Shown here piece by piece: positions 61,691 through 64,000 of a DNA stretch of 64,000 nucleotides. Position numbers and translations under genes: made by a program. Each line of letters opens with the position of its first letter. Positions within the stretch are counted from its first letter, which is position 1. The notes below the pieces were generated by a model. It had not been told where the DNA came from. It ran no database searches and saw only the letters and a list, made by a program, of their open reading frames with translations. This stretch comes from Lacihabitans sp. CS3-21 (GTDB taxonomy: Bacteria; Bacteroidota; Bacteroidia; Cytophagales; Spirosomataceae), in contig NZ_RJUD01000013.1 of the NCBI RefSeq assembly GCF_024343675.1, positions 1 to 64,000 on the forward strand. The letters are read 5' to 3'.

Positions 61691-62626
61691 TTATTCGTGT
61701 TCTCCCAAATATCGTTCTGCATCCAAAGCAGCCATACAGCCAGTTCCAGCTGCTGTAACTGCCTGACGATAGATTTTATCTTGGGCATCGCCACAAGCAA
61801 AAACGCCTTCTATGTTGGTTTTGGTTGAACCTTTTTCTACAATTATATAACCTGCTTCATCCAATTGTAAGAAATCATTGAAAATACCTGTATTTGGTTG
61901 ATGACCAATGGCTACAAAGAAACCGTCAAGTGCTATTTCACTTATTTCGCCTGTTTTGTTATTTTTTACGCGGACACCAGTTACACCGTCTGTCCCTAAA
62001 ACTTCCTCGGTGTCGGTATTGAATAATATTTCAATGTTTGGCGTGTTTTTAACCCTTGTTTGCATAATTTGAGATGCTCTAAATTCGTCTCTACGAACCA
62101 ACATTGTAACTTTTTTACAAAGTTTAGACAGATAATGTGCCTCTTCACAAGCAGTGTCTCCTGCACCTACAATGGCCACATCTTTTCCTCTATAAAAGAA
62201 ACCGTCACATACTGCACAAGCTGATACGCCCATGCCGTTTAGTCTTTGTTCAGACTCAATGCCTAACCATTTTGCAGAAGCTCCAGTGGCTATAATTACG
62301 GTTTCGGCTGTTATTTCTATGGTTTCGTCAATGATAACTTTATGGGCTAAGGGCGTAGAAAAATCCACACTGGTGGCCATTCCGTAGCGATTATCCAATC
62401 CAAACCTCTCCGCTTGAATTCTCAAGTCTTCCATCATTTGTGGACCTTCAATGCCTTGTGGATAGCCAGGGAAGTTTTCAACATCATTGGTGATAGTTAA
62501 CTGACCACCAGGCTGCATGCCTTGGTACATAACAGGTTTCAAACCCGCTCTTCCTGCATAAATAGCCGCTGTATAACCTGCTGGCCCCGAACCCAATATC
62601 AAAACCTGAACTTTTTCTTGTGTCAT
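61691..62626 (-). CDS. trxB: Thioredoxin-disulfide reductase
   Basis: Flavoenzyme of 311 residues that reduces thioredoxin with NADPH. FAD-binding GSGPAG at 12-17, the redox pair Cys137-Ala-Val-Cys140 (SACAVCDG) and the NADPH-binding GAGDTA at 154-159 are intact; GVFACGDAQDKIYRQAVTAAG near the end closes the FAD site. The ATG at 62626 is preferred over an upstream in-frame TTG. Transcribed alone. Confidence 0.96.
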   Translation of the reverse strand: MTQEKVQVLILGSGPAGYTAAIYAGRAGLKPVMYQGMQPGGQLTITNDVENFPGYPQGIEGPQMMEDLRIQAERFGLDNRYGMATSVDFSTPLAHKVIIDETIEITAETVIIATGASAKWLGIESEQRLNGMGVSACAVCDGFFYRGKDVAIVGAGDTACEEAHYLSKLCKKVTMLVRRDEFRASQIMQTRVKNTPNIEILFNTDTEEVLGTDGVTGVRVKNNKTGEISEIALDGFFVAIGHQPNTGIFNDFLQLDEAGYIIVEKGSTKTNIEGVFACGDAQDKIYRQAVTAAGTGCMAALDAERYLGEHE

Positions 62627-62906
62627 CAATTATAATCTTTATTTAATAATGCATTTTAGAGCTGCAAAGTTCGAGAATTGGCGTCTTATTTCCATGATAA
62701 ATGTCACAGAGTCTTTCTTTTTTCTTACCCAATATTAGATTTCTAGGAAGTTCATGGTCTTAATTGTCTGCCAAAACTTTTGAACAATTGATTTTCTATT
62801 TTATTTAGACAAAATTTTTAATTAATAATATTCTCAATTAAAAATTTTGAGTAACCACCCATGTTGCGTTTAAATGAAGCATTAGTTTATACATTTTCTG
62901 ACCCAT

Positions 62907-64000
62907 TCAAAATGTTTTTTTTGTGCATACATTTTCGCTCAATAATACATTTCTTGGGTCAATTTCCAGTTTATCGGGTTCCTCTCCAATTCTAAATGTT
63001 TGCGTTTGTTGTTTTTTAGAGAGATTCATTTTCAATATTTTTGGAACGGCATCTCCTTTTTTATAGTAAGCAATTTCTACAGGCAGATTGAATAGAAAAT
63101 CACCATTTTGTGTTAATTGGATAGTTATTTTTTTACTTTTGGCATCATAATTCCATAAACCATTTATGGCGGGATTAATGGGTTGATAAAGCCATTGTTT
63201 AAAGAACAATTTTAAATCTTTTCCTGAAGCCTTTTCCATTTCCATTCTAAAATCATCAGTGCTAGCATTTAAATTGAAATATTTCGAATAATAGGCCCGA
63301 ATTCCTTTCTTAAAGTCATTTTCGCCTACTAAATCTCGTAACATATGCAATATCCAAGCTCCTTTTTGGTAAGTTAAACTTGAAACAACCTCTTCTTTTT
63401 CTGCAGATCGAGGGCTCACAATACTAAAATCTGGTAATTTTTTCGACATTTTAAAAACCGCTTCTTTGGCTTTTACTATTTCCTTCTCATATTCAGCATT
63501 ACCATATTCATTTTCAATAAAAAGCATAGTAAAATAAGTGGTAATTCCTTCACTCAACCAAGCGTCGTCCCAAGTAGCCTCGGTGACGGCATTACCAAAC
63601 CATTGATGTGCAATTTCGTGAATGATTACGTTTCTTAAACGTACCTCTCTTTTTCCAGTAATTAGTTTGTCAGAATAAAAAATGGCGGAAGAAGTTTCCA
63701 TGCCTCCACCTGAGTTTACAGATTGAATATTGGCCAATTTTTCATAAGCAAATGGCCCAACATAAGTACTGTAAAATTCTAATACTTTTTTTGTAGGTTC
63801 ATCAAAATCATAAAATCCGGCTTCTCTATCTTTTGCATAAACCCATGTTTCAATTGATTTTCCATCAAATTTGTCCACGTATTTTACAGCAAAATCAGCA
63901 ACTCCCAAAACAAATAACCAGCAGGATACGGGTACGGATTGTTTCCAATGAGTAAGTTTAATATTGTTGCCTAAATCAGACTCTTCAAGTAATAATCCGT
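62907..64000 (-). CDS. M1-family metallopeptidase, 5' end cut by the window
   Basis: The reading frame continues without a stop from 62907 to the right edge; the residues upstream of 63908 (LTHWKQSVPVSCWLFVLGVADF) belong to the same protein. About 364 residues are visible. Zinc-site motif HEIAHQWFGNAV with the second glutamate in WLSEGITTYF, and the substrate-binding motif GGGMETSS. Unlike the protein at 54602, it is of the larger cold-active-aminopeptidase type. It ends in a beta-rich tail. Exported status cannot be judged without the start. Confidence 0.9.
   Translation of the reverse strand, partial: GLLLEESDLGNNIKLTHWKQSVPVSCWLFVLGVADFAVKYVDKFDGKSIETWVYAKDREAGFYDFDEPTKKVLEFYSTYVGPFAYEKLANIQSVNSGGGMETSSAIFYSDKLITGKREVRLRNVIIHEIAHQWFGNAVTEATWDDAWLSEGITTYFTMLFIENEYGNAEYEKEIVKAKEAVFKMSKKLPDFSIVSPRSAEKEEVVSSLTYQKGAWILHMLRDLVGENDFKKGIRAYYSKYFNLNASTDDFRMEMEKASGKDLKLFFKQWLYQPINPAINGLWNYDAKSKKITIQLTQNGDFLFNLPVEIAYYKKGDAVPKILKMNLSKKQQTQTFRIGEEPDKLEIDPRNVLLSENVCTKKTF

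Noticed and set aside
62907-63908. Taking 63908 as the true start of the last peptidase
   Set aside because: The codon there is TTG and the frame upstream continues to the window edge with M1-like residues, so the gene is simply cut.

Overview
This is a gene-dense, AT-rich stretch of a Bacteroidota chromosome, most likely Cytophagales. The grounds are -7 boxes of the Bacteroidota type (TAnnTTTG, with an upstream TTG), few clear Shine-Dalgarno sequences, a TonB receptor/DUF4249 pair, a long-form NusB, a eukaryote-like single-chain GlyRS, DUF2807 and CHRD lipoproteins, and secreted sugar-acid type enzymes. It reads as chromosomal core: no tRNA, rRNA, CRISPR array, insertion sequence or prophage was seen. 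Both ends cut genes, glnS at the left and an M1 peptidase at the right.

Layout. 1-7.3 kb: glnS (5' part), a crotonase-family enzyme, a 37-residue membrane peptide, rsgA, a structured leader with two tiny overlapping reading frames ahead of an acetyltransferase of the type found in Bacteroidota arginine clusters, a DMT exporter, a GH25 muramidase, rpmE2 and a class V aminotransferase. 7.5-15.5 kb: panD with a flippase-like membrane protein, a two-subunit molybdenum oxidoreductase (IorA/IorB type), a divergent HxlR regulator pair, a DUF2807 lipoprotein, an MFS exporter and an RfbD-like reductase. 15.5-24.4 kb, mostly minus strand: a cyclophilin, hemC and a PAP2-like protein; rpoN; a ccmB-ccmC-ccmD-ccmE-isochorismate synthase operon joining cytochrome c maturation and menaquinone supply; an S41 peptidase.

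24.5-28.2 kb is a tightly packed housekeeping operon (nusB, ytxH-like, DUF1573, yajC, DUF721, ldcA-like, small protein). It is followed by glyQS, a di-haem peroxidase, pth, and the run pyrR-aat-TonB receptor-DUF4249, then clpB. 40.7-44.7 kb is a looser accessory section with a TPR-DUF2971 protein, a double-CHRD lipoprotein and a membrane protein. 44.9-50.8 kb, all minus strand, is a periplasmic carbohydrate-oxidation neighbourhood: a secreted sugar phosphate isomerase-like protein, two PQQ-type sugar dehydrogenases and a secreted FAD oxidoreductase. 51-64 kb holds a 2-oxoglutarate oxygenase-like protein, a Crp-like regulator with OsmC, a FucP-type sugar permease, two M1 peptidases, a METTL25-like methyltransferase, a phage-flavoured GNAT-like protein overlapping miaA, a ThuA-propeller-PKD protein, and trxB.

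The most unusual signals are the arginine-codon leader with mutually exclusive hairpins (3.1-3.34 kb), the CxxxY version of CcmE beside an unlisted CcmD, one 15-bp tandem-repeat family at two loci 3 kb apart, and the TPR-DUF2971 protein. Database comparisons could not be run; functions rest on motifs and on known family features.
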